In this document: in pieces, positions 1 through 7,281 of the stretch
Layout: each line of letters starts with the position of its first letter
How positions within the stretch are numbered: position 1 is the stretch's first letter
Assembly: GCA_045611845.1 (NCBI GenBank)
Contig: JAZKXZ010000031.1
Location: 1-16,360 of the forward strand
Source: Enterocola sp045611845
GTDB lineage: Bacteria; Bacteroidota; Bacteroidia; Bacteroidales; Paludibacteraceae
Reading direction: 5' to 3'
Length of the DNA: 16,360 bases
The notes under the pieces: model-generated
Seen by the model: only the letters and a program-made list of their open reading frames with translations
Database searches by the model: none
What the model was told of the DNA's origin: nothing
Position numbers and translations under genes: made by a program

Positions 1-70
1 TGTAACGAACAATACTTCAACAGGCTCAGCAACCGCGTACGCATTGTCCCTACATTATAAAAAATCATAA
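1..70 (+). CDS. Possible 3' end of an upstream gene
   Basis: Two plus-strand frames are open from the left edge. One runs from base 1 to a TAA at 58-60 and ends in RIVPTL. The other runs from base 2 to a TAA at 68-70 and ends in LSLHYKKS. The second contains GSATAYALS and has codon use more like the neighbouring genes, so I slightly prefer it, but about 20 residues are too few to name a family. A tail ending here would lie only 12 bases from the antiporter start, which fits an operon continuing from the left. This is inference from open frames and spacing only. Confidence 0.25.
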   Translation, partial: VTNNTSTGSATAYALSLHYKKS

Positions 71-82
71 ACAAAATATCAG

Positions 83-1090
83 ATGTTAACGTATTTATAT
101 CTAATAGCAGGTCTATTATTACTTATCGCAGGAGGCAACTATCTTGTGAAAGGTGGCGTGGCTGTTGCCAAACGTTTTAAAGTACCAACCCTAATCATTG
201 GTATGACCATTGTGGCATTTGGCACATCGTCTCCAGAGTTTATCGTTTCGCTTCAATCGGCACTTCAAGGACACCCAGAAATGAGTATCGGTAATGTGGT
301 GGGTTCAAACATTGCAAACATTGGTCTTATACTTGGTATCACAGCATTGATACTTCCAATGGCTGTAAATAGAACCTCTGTAAAAATAGATGTTCCTTTC
401 ATGATTTTCTGTTCTCTGCTATTTTACATATTAGCACAAGATAGCGTTATTAGTCGTTGCGAAGGATTGATATTTGTTATTTTAATTATACTATTCACAT
501 TACTTTCAATATATAAAGGAAAGAAAGATGCCAAAGCAACAGTTCAAGTAACACCACCTGCAGAAGAGCCTGTTAAGGAAGAAACTCCAAAGGAAAAAGA
601 CCTTAATATGATTAGTGCCATTATTATGATTGTGGCATCTTGTGCGGCTCTTACCGTGGGTGCTAATTTGCTTATCGATTCTGCTGTGAGTATAGCTAAA
701 GACTTTGGTGTTTCTGAAAGAGTAATCTCTGTTACCTTAGTGGCATTTGGCACTAGCATACCAGAACTTGCCACCTCAATTATGGCAGCAATTAGAAAAG
801 AAAACGACATTGCTATTGGCAACGTTGTTGGCTCAAATATTTTCAATATTCTATTTGTTATTGGTTGTTCTGCCCTTATCACCCCAATCGAAAACTTCGA
901 TTTTGCATCATTTAGTTTCGACTTCTATTGGATGATAATCTTTGCAGCAATACTTGCCCTAACAGTGATACCATTTGAGAGAATCGTGAAGAAAATCAAA
1001 GACGAAAAAGTTTATTCTATCCTTACAAGATTTGAAGGATTTTGCTTGATTGCGACATATATTGTTTACGTATTTTTATTATTGAACTAA
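83..1090 (+). CDS. Calcium/sodium antiporter, CaCA family (YrbG-like)
   Basis: This inner-membrane exchanger of 335 residues probably swaps Ca2+ for Na+ or H+. The protein shows the two inverted alpha-repeats of the CaCA family. Repeat 1 has GTSSPE at residues 47-52 and GNVVGSN at 70-76; repeat 2 has GTSIPE at 223-228 followed by a second GNVVGSN. The acidic residues E52 and E228 are the expected ion ligands. Hydrophobic segments fill both halves, and the charged lysine- and glutamate-rich linker around residues 145-175 matches the cytosolic loop between the halves. Length is normal for bacterial members. The stop codon shares its last base with the start of the dCMP deaminase (TAATG), so the two are translationally coupled. 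Family assignment is firm; ion specificity is inferred. Confidence 0.93.
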   Translation: MLTYLYLIAGLLLLIAGGNYLVKGGVAVAKRFKVPTLIIGMTIVAFGTSSPEFIVSLQSALQGHPEMSIGNVVGSNIANIGLILGITALILPMAVNRTSVKIDVPFMIFCSLLFYILAQDSVISRCEGLIFVILIILFTLLSIYKGKKDAKATVQVTPPAEEPVKEETPKEKDLNMISAIIMIVASCAALTVGANLLIDSAVSIAKDFGVSERVISVTLVAFGTSIPELATSIMAAIRKENDIAIGNVVGSNIFNILFVIGCSALITPIENFDFASFSFDFYWMIIFAAILALTVIPFERIVKKIKDEKVYSILTRFEGFCLIATYIVYVFLLLN

Positions 1091-1524
1091 TGGAAAATAA
1101 ACAAGAGAAAATAGATAAAAGATACATGAGAATGGCATATGTGTGGGGTGAAAACTCATACTGCCAACGCCGTCAGGTAGGTGGTATTTTAGTTAAAGAC
1201 AGAATGATTATTTCTGATGGTTTCAATGGCACACCTTCTGGTTTTGAAAATGTGTGTGAAGACGACGATTTCAAGACAAAACCATACGTTTTACACGCAG
1301 AGGCAAATGCCATAACAAAAGTGGCTCGCTCACACAACAATAGCGACGGCGCTACTATTTATGTAACCACATCTCCTTGCATTGAATGTTCTAAACTTAT
1401 TATTCAAGCAGGCATTGTGCGCGTGGTTTACTCAGAAGAATATCATGTAACAGACGGCCTAGACCTACTTAGAAGAGCAGGCGTAGAAGTTTGTCACCTA
1501 CCACTTAAAGAAAATGAAAAATAG
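1090..1524 (+). CDS. dCMP deaminase family protein
   Basis: This zinc enzyme of 144 residues is predicted to deaminate dCMP to dUMP, feeding thymidylate synthesis in the cytoplasm. The zinc and catalytic signature is complete: H69-A-E71 (histidine ligand plus the proton-shuttling glutamate) and P96-C97-I-E-C100 with the two cysteine ligands. The segment around GGILVKD and FNGTPSGF (residues 31-52) is typical of the dCMP deaminase/ComEB group rather than of cytidine or tRNA adenosine deaminases. I chose the ATG at 1090 because it overlaps the antiporter stop (TAATG) and gives a normal N-terminus; an in-frame TTG at 1042 would add 16 unlike residues inside the antiporter gene. Its 3' end overlaps the protease gene by 11 bases, so the three genes look co-transcribed. 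Confidence 0.92.
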   Translation: MENKQEKIDKRYMRMAYVWGENSYCQRRQVGGILVKDRMIISDGFNGTPSGFENVCEDDDFKTKPYVLHAEANAITKVARSHNNSDGATIYVTTSPCIECSKLIIQAGIVRVVYSEEYHVTDGLDLLRRAGVEVCHLPLKENEK

Positions 1525-3157
1525 ATTACCTATCATAGCTTCGTTGGCACTAGCTTTAGGCGTTGTTTTAGGTGTAATGCTACCTAAAGAAAATCAGGCT
1601 GCCAATTCTAATGCGCCAATTACAGAAACACAGGTTTCACTTCCTACAGGGGGCAATAATTTCAATAAACTAAATTATGTACTTCTGCTTCTAAAATCTA
1701 TGTATGTAGATTCTATCAAAACAGATGAACTTACAGAGAAAATTATTCCAATGGTTTTGGAAGAACTAGACCCACATAGCACATACGTGCCAAAAGAAGA
1801 GGTTGAAATGGCAAACGATGAGCTAGAAGGTAGTTTCAGCGGTATTGGTGTGCAATTCAACATACAAAACGACACCGTTATGGTGGTAGATGTAATTGCA
1901 GGTGGTCCTTCTGAAAAGGTTGGCATTATGCCAGGCGACCGCATAATAGAGGTAAACGACAGCATTTTTGTAGGTAAAAATATTAATAACAACAAAGTTC
2001 TAAAAACACTTCGAGGCGAAAAAGGAACTAAAGTAAATGTTGGTATTAAACGTAATTCTAGTGCAGAAACACTATATTTCACTATAACTCGTGGCGACAT
2101 TCCAGTAAACAGTGTAGATATTGCATATGCTCTTACTCCTAAAATAGGTTACATTAAAGTGAGCCGTTTTGGTGCAAACACCTACAACGAGTTTGTTACA
2201 GAACTTACCAAACTAAAAAAACAAGGCTGTGAAGAATTTATGATAGACCTAAGATACAATTCTGGTGGTTATCTTCACGCAGCTATTAAAATGATAAATG
2301 AATTCCTTGAAAAAGGTGAACTTATAGTTTATACAGAAGGTAGAAGTTACCCAAGAGAAGACGCTATTGCCAATGGCAAAGGTATGTTTAAAAATGTGCC
2401 TGTTTGCGTGCTAATTAACGAGTGGTCTGCTTCTGCTAGTGAAATTTTTGCTGGTGCAATCCAAGACCAAGACCGTGGCATTATTGTTGGTCGTAGGTCG
2501 TTTGGTAAAGGTCTTGTTCAACAACAAGTGCCTCTTTTCGACGATTCACAAGTGCGCATAACTATTGCTCACTACTACACTCCTTCTGGTAGAAGTATTC
2601 AAAAACCATACGAGGGCGGCAATCTAGAAGAGTATGAAAAAGACCTTCTAAACCGCTATGAGCATGGTGAGTTCTTCTCTTCTGATAGCATTGTGGCTGG
2701 CGACAGCATTAAATACTATACCAAAAATGGTCGTGTAGTATATGGCGGTGGTGGTATTATGCCAGACTATTTCGTGCCACAAGACACCACTGGTCACACT
2801 CCATACTACACCGAAGCACAAAACAAGGGTTACACCTATAGTTTTGCATTCCAATATTCAGACAAAAACAGAGACACACTTAAGAAGTTTAAGGAATATA
2901 CAGAATTGTGTGATTATCTAGACAAAGAAAACATTAATCTACAATTCTATAAGTTTGCAGAAAGCAAGGGCTTAACCACTGAAACTGCAGGCAGAGATGA
3001 ATGTGCAGACGTGATTAACAATATCCTTAAAGCTTATATTAGTAGAAACATTATTGGTGAAAAGGCATTCTACCCTATCCTTAACTCAAAAGACGAAACT
3101 ATAATTAAGGCACTTGAGATAATGCAAGAGAAATTCCTTAAAACAATAGAACCTTAG
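1514..3157 (+). CDS. S41 family C-terminal processing peptidase
   Basis: This carboxyl-terminal processing protease of 547 residues is probably tethered in the periplasm, where such enzymes trim or degrade exported proteins. An N-terminal hydrophobic segment (about residues 5-22) serves as signal or anchor. A PDZ domain lies near residues 100-185 (GIGVQF, GPSEKVGIMPGD). The S41 core follows: the SASASE box places the nucleophile at S307, with K332 and Q336 in FGKGLVQ completing the Ser-Lys-Gln triad. The 25-residue Ser-Lys spacing and four-residue Lys-Gln spacing match those I recall for Tsp/CtpB enzymes. A C-terminal region of about 150 residues follows the core, as in other Bacteroidetes members. 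The gene overlaps the dCMP deaminase by 11 bases and is 8 bases ahead of the HD gene. Substrate unknown. Confidence 0.94.
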   Translation: MKNRLPIIASLALALGVVLGVMLPKENQAANSNAPITETQVSLPTGGNNFNKLNYVLLLLKSMYVDSIKTDELTEKIIPMVLEELDPHSTYVPKEEVEMANDELEGSFSGIGVQFNIQNDTVMVVDVIAGGPSEKVGIMPGDRIIEVNDSIFVGKNINNNKVLKTLRGEKGTKVNVGIKRNSSAETLYFTITRGDIPVNSVDIAYALTPKIGYIKVSRFGANTYNEFVTELTKLKKQGCEEFMIDLRYNSGGYLHAAIKMINEFLEKGELIVYTEGRSYPREDAIANGKGMFKNVPVCVLINEWSASASEIFAGAIQDQDRGIIVGRRSFGKGLVQQQVPLFDDSQVRITIAHYYTPSGRSIQKPYEGGNLEEYEKDLLNRYEHGEFFSSDSIVAGDSIKYYTKNGRVVYGGGGIMPDYFVPQDTTGHTPYYTEAQNKGYTYSFAFQYSDKNRDTLKKFKEYTELCDYLDKENINLQFYKFAESKGLTTETAGRDECADVINNILKAYISRNIIGEKAFYPILNSKDETIIKALEIMQEKFLKTIEP

Positions 3158-3165
3158 GTTAAACA

Positions 3166-3699
3166 ATGAAAAAACTTTTAGAAAAATATTGTGCAGGCAA
3201 CGAAGATTTATTAAAGATTTTAATAAGTCATGGGGAGAGTGTGGCTGCTAAAGCTTTGGAGATTGCTCGCAAACACCCAGAGTGGAATATTGACCTTAAG
3301 TTTCTAGAAGAAGCCGCATTGCTTCACGATATAGGCGTGGTGCGTTGCAATGCACCTGGCATCTACTGCTACGGCACTGAGCCATATATTTGTCATGGCA
3401 TTTTGGGTGCAGAGATTTTGCGCGCAGAAGGCCTTGAGCAGCACGCCAAAATTGCAGAACGCCACACTGGCTGCGGTCTCATACCCACCTCTATTAAAGA
3501 AAGAAATCTGCCTCTTCCACTAGACAAAGTACTTTACCCTATCTCTCTAGAAGAACAGATTATATGTTTTGCTGATAAATTCTTCTCAAAAACTCACCTC
3601 GGCGAGGAGAAACCACTCGAACGAGTAAAAGCGTCGTTAATGAAGCACGACCCATTGTACATAGAGCAGTTTGATGAATGGTATAGGATGTTTATGTAA
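3166..3699 (+). CDS. HD-domain phosphohydrolase
   Basis: This is a small protein of 177 residues with a single HD domain. The metal-binding set H22, H54-D55 (in LLHDIG) and D137 (in ICFADKFF) is intact, so it is expected to be an active metal-dependent phosphohydrolase. Members of this short HDIG-type group are mostly of unknown substrate; nucleotides or related phosphate esters are usual candidates. It is the last gene of the plus-strand group starting with the antiporter, 8 bases behind the protease. No convincing terminator follows it; the AT-rich gap at 3700-3795 leads into the restriction-modification island. Family confident, function unknown. Confidence 0.85.
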   Translation: MKKLLEKYCAGNEDLLKILISHGESVAAKALEIARKHPEWNIDLKFLEEAALLHDIGVVRCNAPGIYCYGTEPYICHGILGAEILRAEGLEQHAKIAERHTGCGLIPTSIKERNLPLPLDKVLYPISLEEQIICFADKFFSKTHLGEEKPLERVKASLMKHDPLYIEQFDEWYRMFM

Positions 3700-3741
3700 T
3701 AAAACATATAATCAAAATTAGGTTTTCTTCCTTAAATTTTA

Positions 3742-3749
3742 TAAATTTG
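3742..3749 (+). promoter_or_regulatory. Candidate Bacteroidetes -7 box for the restriction-modification operon
   Basis: TAAATTTG matches the Bacteroidetes sigma-70 -7 consensus TAnnTTTG and lies 47 bases before the endonuclease ATG, leaving a leader of about 40 bases. No good TTG-type -33 element is seen upstream, so the call rests on one motif in an AT-rich gap. Confidence 0.4.
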
Positions 3750-3777
3750 CGTATCTAAATTTACATTATTCTTAATC

Positions 3778-3797
3778 AAAATAAAATAAAATAAAAT
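3778..3797 (+). repeat. Four AAAAT repeats over the endonuclease start
   Basis: Four uninterrupted copies of AAAAT end at the T of the endonuclease ATG. In Bacteroidetes an A-rich leader can take the place of a Shine-Dalgarno sequence, so this may simply be the ribosome-binding region. Gain or loss of a unit would move the start codon relative to upstream signals but would not shift the reading frame. Confidence 0.7.
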
Positions 3798-4752
3798 GAG
3801 CAGTGCTAGTAATAACCAAGGTAGAGCATATGAGTATGTATGCCTACATTCACTTAAGGATGCAATTTCTTCAATTCGACCAGCAGAAATAATTGAAAAT
3901 AGTAGTTATAAAGCTTCTCAGAACGCATGGAACACCTTAAGTAATTCAGAAAAATTATTATATAGTTTAAGTGCTACATCTACGATTGATACAATATTTG
4001 CTATGGAACCTAATATTGTTGAAGAAAGCACTGATATGTTAACTCTTTATATTCAAAATGACAAACACGGCGAAGAAGCAGATGTAAGAGATATTATTAT
4101 TGAAAGAAAAAATATTAGATGGGAAATAGGATTGAGTATAAAGCACAACCATATGGCTGTTAAACATAGTCGTATAGCAAAGACACTTGATTTTGGTTCT
4201 AAATGGTATAATATCCCATGTTCAGAAACATATTGGAATAATGTAAAATCAACATTTGATTTTTTAGAAAGTGAAAAGAAAAAAGGTACATTTTTTAGGG
4301 ATTTAAAATCGAAAGAAGATGAAATATATGTACCACTACTCAATGCTTTTATTAAAGAGATATCTACTCAAGTAAATAATCATAGAAATATACCACAAAA
4401 ATTAGTAGAATATTTACTTAGTAAATATGATTTCTACAAGGTAATAAGTATAGATAATAAAGAAATTACAACTATACAATCATTCAATATGTATGGGACT
4501 CTTAATATGCCAAGTAAAACTCAAAATCCTAGTATAATAGTTCCTAAAATTGATTTACCAAATAATTTAATTCATATAGGTTTTAAACCAAATAGTAAGA
4601 CAACAATTCTAATGTGCTTTGATAATGGATGGCAATTCTCTTTTAGAATACACAATGCAAAAGACCTTATAGAACCTTCTTTAAAATTCGATATTCAAAT
4701 TATAGGAATGCCAGCAGATGTAAATATAAAGTATAACTGTAAATGGAAATAA
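3796..4752 (+). CDS. HaeIII-family Type II restriction endonuclease (predicted GGCC)
   Basis: This protein of 318 residues is predicted to cut GGCC in unmodified DNA. The N-terminus (GRAYEYV at residues 9-15, the NSSY segment at 35-38) and the block EADVRD...WEIGLSIKHNH...AVKHSR (residues 94-126) resemble what I recall of R.HaeIII. D96 or D99, E110 and K116 are candidate metal-site and catalytic residues of a nuclease core, which is inference. Length is normal for the family. The methyltransferase directly downstream is strikingly M.HaeIII-like, 4 bases away, which supports both the family and the site. The start follows an A-rich repeat. AT-rich codons (TTA, AAT, ATA) differ from the flanking host genes. 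No frameshift or truncation is visible, so it appears active. Confidence 0.85.
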   Translation: MSSASNNQGRAYEYVCLHSLKDAISSIRPAEIIENSSYKASQNAWNTLSNSEKLLYSLSATSTIDTIFAMEPNIVEESTDMLTLYIQNDKHGEEADVRDIIIERKNIRWEIGLSIKHNHMAVKHSRIAKTLDFGSKWYNIPCSETYWNNVKSTFDFLESEKKKGTFFRDLKSKEDEIYVPLLNAFIKEISTQVNNHRNIPQKLVEYLLSKYDFYKVISIDNKEITTIQSFNMYGTLNMPSKTQNPSIIVPKIDLPNNLIHIGFKPNSKTTILMCFDNGWQFSFRIHNAKDLIEPSLKFDIQIIGMPADVNIKYNCKWK

Positions 4753-4756
4753 TTAT

Positions 4757-5767
4757 ATGAATCTTATTAGTCTTTTTTCAGGTGCTGGAGGCTTAGACAA
4801 AGGATTCCACAATGCAGGATTTCGTACTATTATAGCCAACGAATACGACCCTAATATATGTCCTACATTTAAAGCAAATTTTCCAGACACACTATTAATA
4901 GAAGGTGATATTCGTAACATTCACGAAAATGAATTCCCTGAACATATCACAGGTATTATTGGCGGACCTCCATGCCAATCATGGAGTGAAGCAGGGAGTC
5001 TAAAAGGCATCAATGATGCACGTGGTCAACTATTTTATGAATACATAAGAATATTAAAAGCAACACAACCTCTTTTCTTTGTTGCTGAAAATGTTTCAGG
5101 AATGCTAGCTAAACGTCATTCTTCCGCTGTCGATGGATTTATGAAGATGTTTGATGAAGCTGGATATGATGTAAATTTAAAATTGCTTAATGCTAATGAT
5201 TATAACGTTCCAGAAGACCGTTATCGTGTATTCTACATCGGATTTCGTAAAGATTTACATATCAATGATTATGAATATCCTACACCATGCAAAAATAAAC
5301 CAATATTAAAAGAATGTATTTGGGATCTTAAAGACAATGCAATTCCTGCCTTAACCCGCAATAAATCAAATGGAGATAATTGCATTTTTCCTAATCATGA
5401 ATATTTTATAGGAGATTATTCTCCAATATTTTTATCACGTAATAGGGTAAGATCATGGGATGAACCTGGATTTACGGTTCAAGCTAGTGGTCGACAATGC
5501 CAATTACACCCGCAAGCTCCTAAAATGCTTAAGGTAGAAAAAAATAAACAAATTTTTGTTCCAGGTCAAGAACATTTATATAGAAGAATGAGTGTTCGCG
5601 AAGTTGCGAGAGTTCAAACTTTTCCTGATGACTTTAAATTCCTATACACAGATGTAAATATCGGTTATAAAATGATAGGGAATGCTGTTCCAGTAAACCT
5701 TGCGTATCACGTTGCAATGAGTATAAGAGCAACACTAGATAAACATAATATTAATTATCAAGATTGA
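4757..5767 (+). CDS. DNA (cytosine-5-)-methyltransferase, M.HaeIII-like (GGCC)
   Basis: This protein of 336 residues methylates cytosine at C5 using S-adenosylmethionine, and is expected to protect GGCC from the upstream endonuclease. Motif I is FSGAGGLDKGF (residues 7-17), motif IV is GGPPCQSWS with nucleophile C73, motif VI is ENV with E111, and motif X is GNAVPVNLA near the C-terminus. The target-recognition region (about 205-255) holds SRNRVR and the QASGRQCQLHPQAPKM stretch, very like M.HaeIII from memory. Motif VIII reads E-D-R-Y-R where most family members have Q-x-R-x-R; both arginines are kept. It lies 4 bases behind the endonuclease and 1 base ahead of the second methyltransferase, so all three should be one transcript. 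Confidence 0.93.
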   Translation: MNLISLFSGAGGLDKGFHNAGFRTIIANEYDPNICPTFKANFPDTLLIEGDIRNIHENEFPEHITGIIGGPPCQSWSEAGSLKGINDARGQLFYEYIRILKATQPLFFVAENVSGMLAKRHSSAVDGFMKMFDEAGYDVNLKLLNANDYNVPEDRYRVFYIGFRKDLHINDYEYPTPCKNKPILKECIWDLKDNAIPALTRNKSNGDNCIFPNHEYFIGDYSPIFLSRNRVRSWDEPGFTVQASGRQCQLHPQAPKMLKVEKNKQIFVPGQEHLYRRMSVREVARVQTFPDDFKFLYTDVNIGYKMIGNAVPVNLAYHVAMSIRATLDKHNINYQD

Positions 5768-5768
5768 A

Positions 5769-7241
5769 ATGAACATCGTTTCACTTTTTTCTGGTTGTGG
5801 AGGATTAGATTTAGGATTTAAAAATGCTGGATTTAATATAATATGGGCTAATGAATATGATAAATCTATACATGAAACTTATAGATTTAACCATCCCAAT
5901 ACAATTTTAAACACAGCTGATATACGAACACTAACAGGAAATGATATTCCAGATTGTGATGGAATTATTGGAGGTCCACCATGTCAATCATGGAGTGAAG
6001 GAGGGAAAGGATTGGGATTAAAAGATCCACGGGGTCAATTATTTTTAGATTATATAAGGATAGTTGAAGCAAAGAAACCTAAATTTTTTGTTATTGAAAA
6101 TGTACAAGGTATTCTAGACGGTAAACATAAAGAATCACTTGACAGCTTTTTAAGTCTGTTATGTAATATTGGATATAATGTTACATACGAGCTTCTTAAT
6201 TCTGCAGACTACAAGATACCTCAAGAGAGATACAGAGTGTTCTTTGTTGGGATAAGAAATAATCTTCCAAATAAGTTTCATTATCCTAATGCTACTAGTA
6301 TAAATCCAATTACATTACAACAAGCTATAGGAGATATTATTGAAGAACCTAGATATTATCACGATGAACTAATTAATAGTGACCACCCTACAAGACTAAA
6401 TCATGATGTATATGTAGGAGAGTATGATAATAAATTTATGTCAAGAAATCGTGTCCGTTGTTGGAATGAAACCTCATTTACCATTCAAGCACAAGCGAGG
6501 AACAATCCTCTTCATCCTCAAGCTCCCAAAATGACGTTTATATCGCCTAACAAAAGGATATTTGCCAAAGGATACGAACATTTATATAGAAGACTAAGCA
6601 TTAGAGAATGTGCAAGAATTCAAACTTTTCCAGATAATTTTAGATTCTTCTATAAAAATATACAAGATGGTTATAAAATGGTAGGAAATGCAGTTCCACC
6701 ACGTCTCGCATGGTTTTTAGCTATAGAAATAAAAAAAGCATTTAAAGATATTGTACCTTGTTATCCTGAAAAAGAAAAAAAGATAAAAATATCTGATATT
6801 TCAAAAATATATCCTAACAATGTTATTATTAATGATATAACACAAAAAAATACAACAAAATTAAAATTAGACAAAAATGTATTAATATGTTTAGTAAAAA
6901 AAGATAATATTAAAAATTATATTAACCAATCTGCTAAGGTATATTACACAGGAAAATCATTCCCTTCTACCATCGTGTTGAATGATTTATATTATTTTGT
7001 GCCATACATTAAGGGCAAAGGTATTCGTGATTTATATATAATAAAAAAAGCAAGAATTGGAACTAAACATGAAGTAATACCGGAATGTCACGATGAAGAA
7101 TTAAGACTTATTTTTGAAATAGAATACATTCAACCATTATTTAATGATTATATCCCTATCCATTTAAATATTTGGCATACTTTTACAAATACAACAATTA
7201 AGTTATTACTAAATATAAAGAATATAATAAATAAGGGGTAA
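5769..7241 (+). CDS. Second DNA (cytosine-5-)-methyltransferase with C-terminal extension
   Basis: Residues 1-330 form a complete cytosine-5 methyltransferase closely related to the preceding gene: motif I FSGCGGLDLGF, nucleophile C72 in PPCQSWS, ENV, canonical motif VIII Q-E-R-Y-R and G306-N-A-V-P310. The recognition region shares SRNRVR and HPQAPKM with its neighbour but differs between them (QAQARNNPL instead of QASGRQCQL), so it may read a different or overlapping site. Residues about 331-490 are an extra segment I cannot assign: a lysine-rich linker, then a mixed region with YYTGKSFPST, YYFVPYIKGKGIRDLYIIK and a hydrophobic end. It shows no obvious nuclease motif. The gene starts one base after its neighbour's stop, and its own stop lies in a hairpin. 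Methyltransferase function is firm; site and extension role are unknown. Confidence 0.92.
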   Translation: MNIVSLFSGCGGLDLGFKNAGFNIIWANEYDKSIHETYRFNHPNTILNTADIRTLTGNDIPDCDGIIGGPPCQSWSEGGKGLGLKDPRGQLFLDYIRIVEAKKPKFFVIENVQGILDGKHKESLDSFLSLLCNIGYNVTYELLNSADYKIPQERYRVFFVGIRNNLPNKFHYPNATSINPITLQQAIGDIIEEPRYYHDELINSDHPTRLNHDVYVGEYDNKFMSRNRVRCWNETSFTIQAQARNNPLHPQAPKMTFISPNKRIFAKGYEHLYRRLSIRECARIQTFPDNFRFFYKNIQDGYKMVGNAVPPRLAWFLAIEIKKAFKDIVPCYPEKEKKIKISDISKIYPNNVIINDITQKNTTKLKLDKNVLICLVKKDNIKNYINQSAKVYYTGKSFPSTIVLNDLYYFVPYIKGKGIRDLYIIKKARIGTKHEVIPECHDEELRLIFEIEYIQPLFNDYIPIHLNIWHTFTNTTIKLLLNIKNIINKG

Positions 7242-7257
7242 CGATTCGCTACCCCTT
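7233..7257. other. Perfect 8-bp hairpin at the end of the restriction-modification operon
   Basis: AAGGGGTA (7233-7240) pairs exactly with TACCCCTT (7250-7257) around a 9-base loop; the second methyltransferase stop codon is inside it. It sits in the 40-base gap between convergent genes, so it could end transcription or protect 3' ends in both directions. Neither strand has a T-tract directly after the stem: on the minus strand the eight Ts precede it. I therefore do not call it a standard intrinsic terminator. Confidence 0.5.
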
Positions 7258-7281
7258 AAAGCTATAAAAAAAACATTCGAC

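Noticed and set aside
544..882. Minus-strand open frame within the antiporter
   Set aside because: It is antisense to a conserved membrane protein with intact motifs and has no recognisable domain or leader.
1042..1089. Longer dCMP deaminase start (TTG at 1042)
   Set aside because: It lies inside the antiporter gene and adds 16 residues unlike the family; the ATG at 1090 overlaps the antiporter stop and gives the normal N-terminus.
3700..3795. Direct repeats or att-like sites bordering the island
   Set aside because: Comparing the left gap with 7242-7281 by eye showed no shared stretch beyond A/T runs.
6762..7241. C-terminal part of the second methyltransferase as a fused endonuclease
   Set aside because: No PD-(D/E)XK, HNH, GIY-YIG or PLD motif could be seen, and a separate endonuclease gene already exists upstream.
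7233..7257. Hairpin as a standard bidirectional terminator
   Set aside because: The stem is perfect but no T-tract follows it on either strand, so only a generic hairpin is reported.
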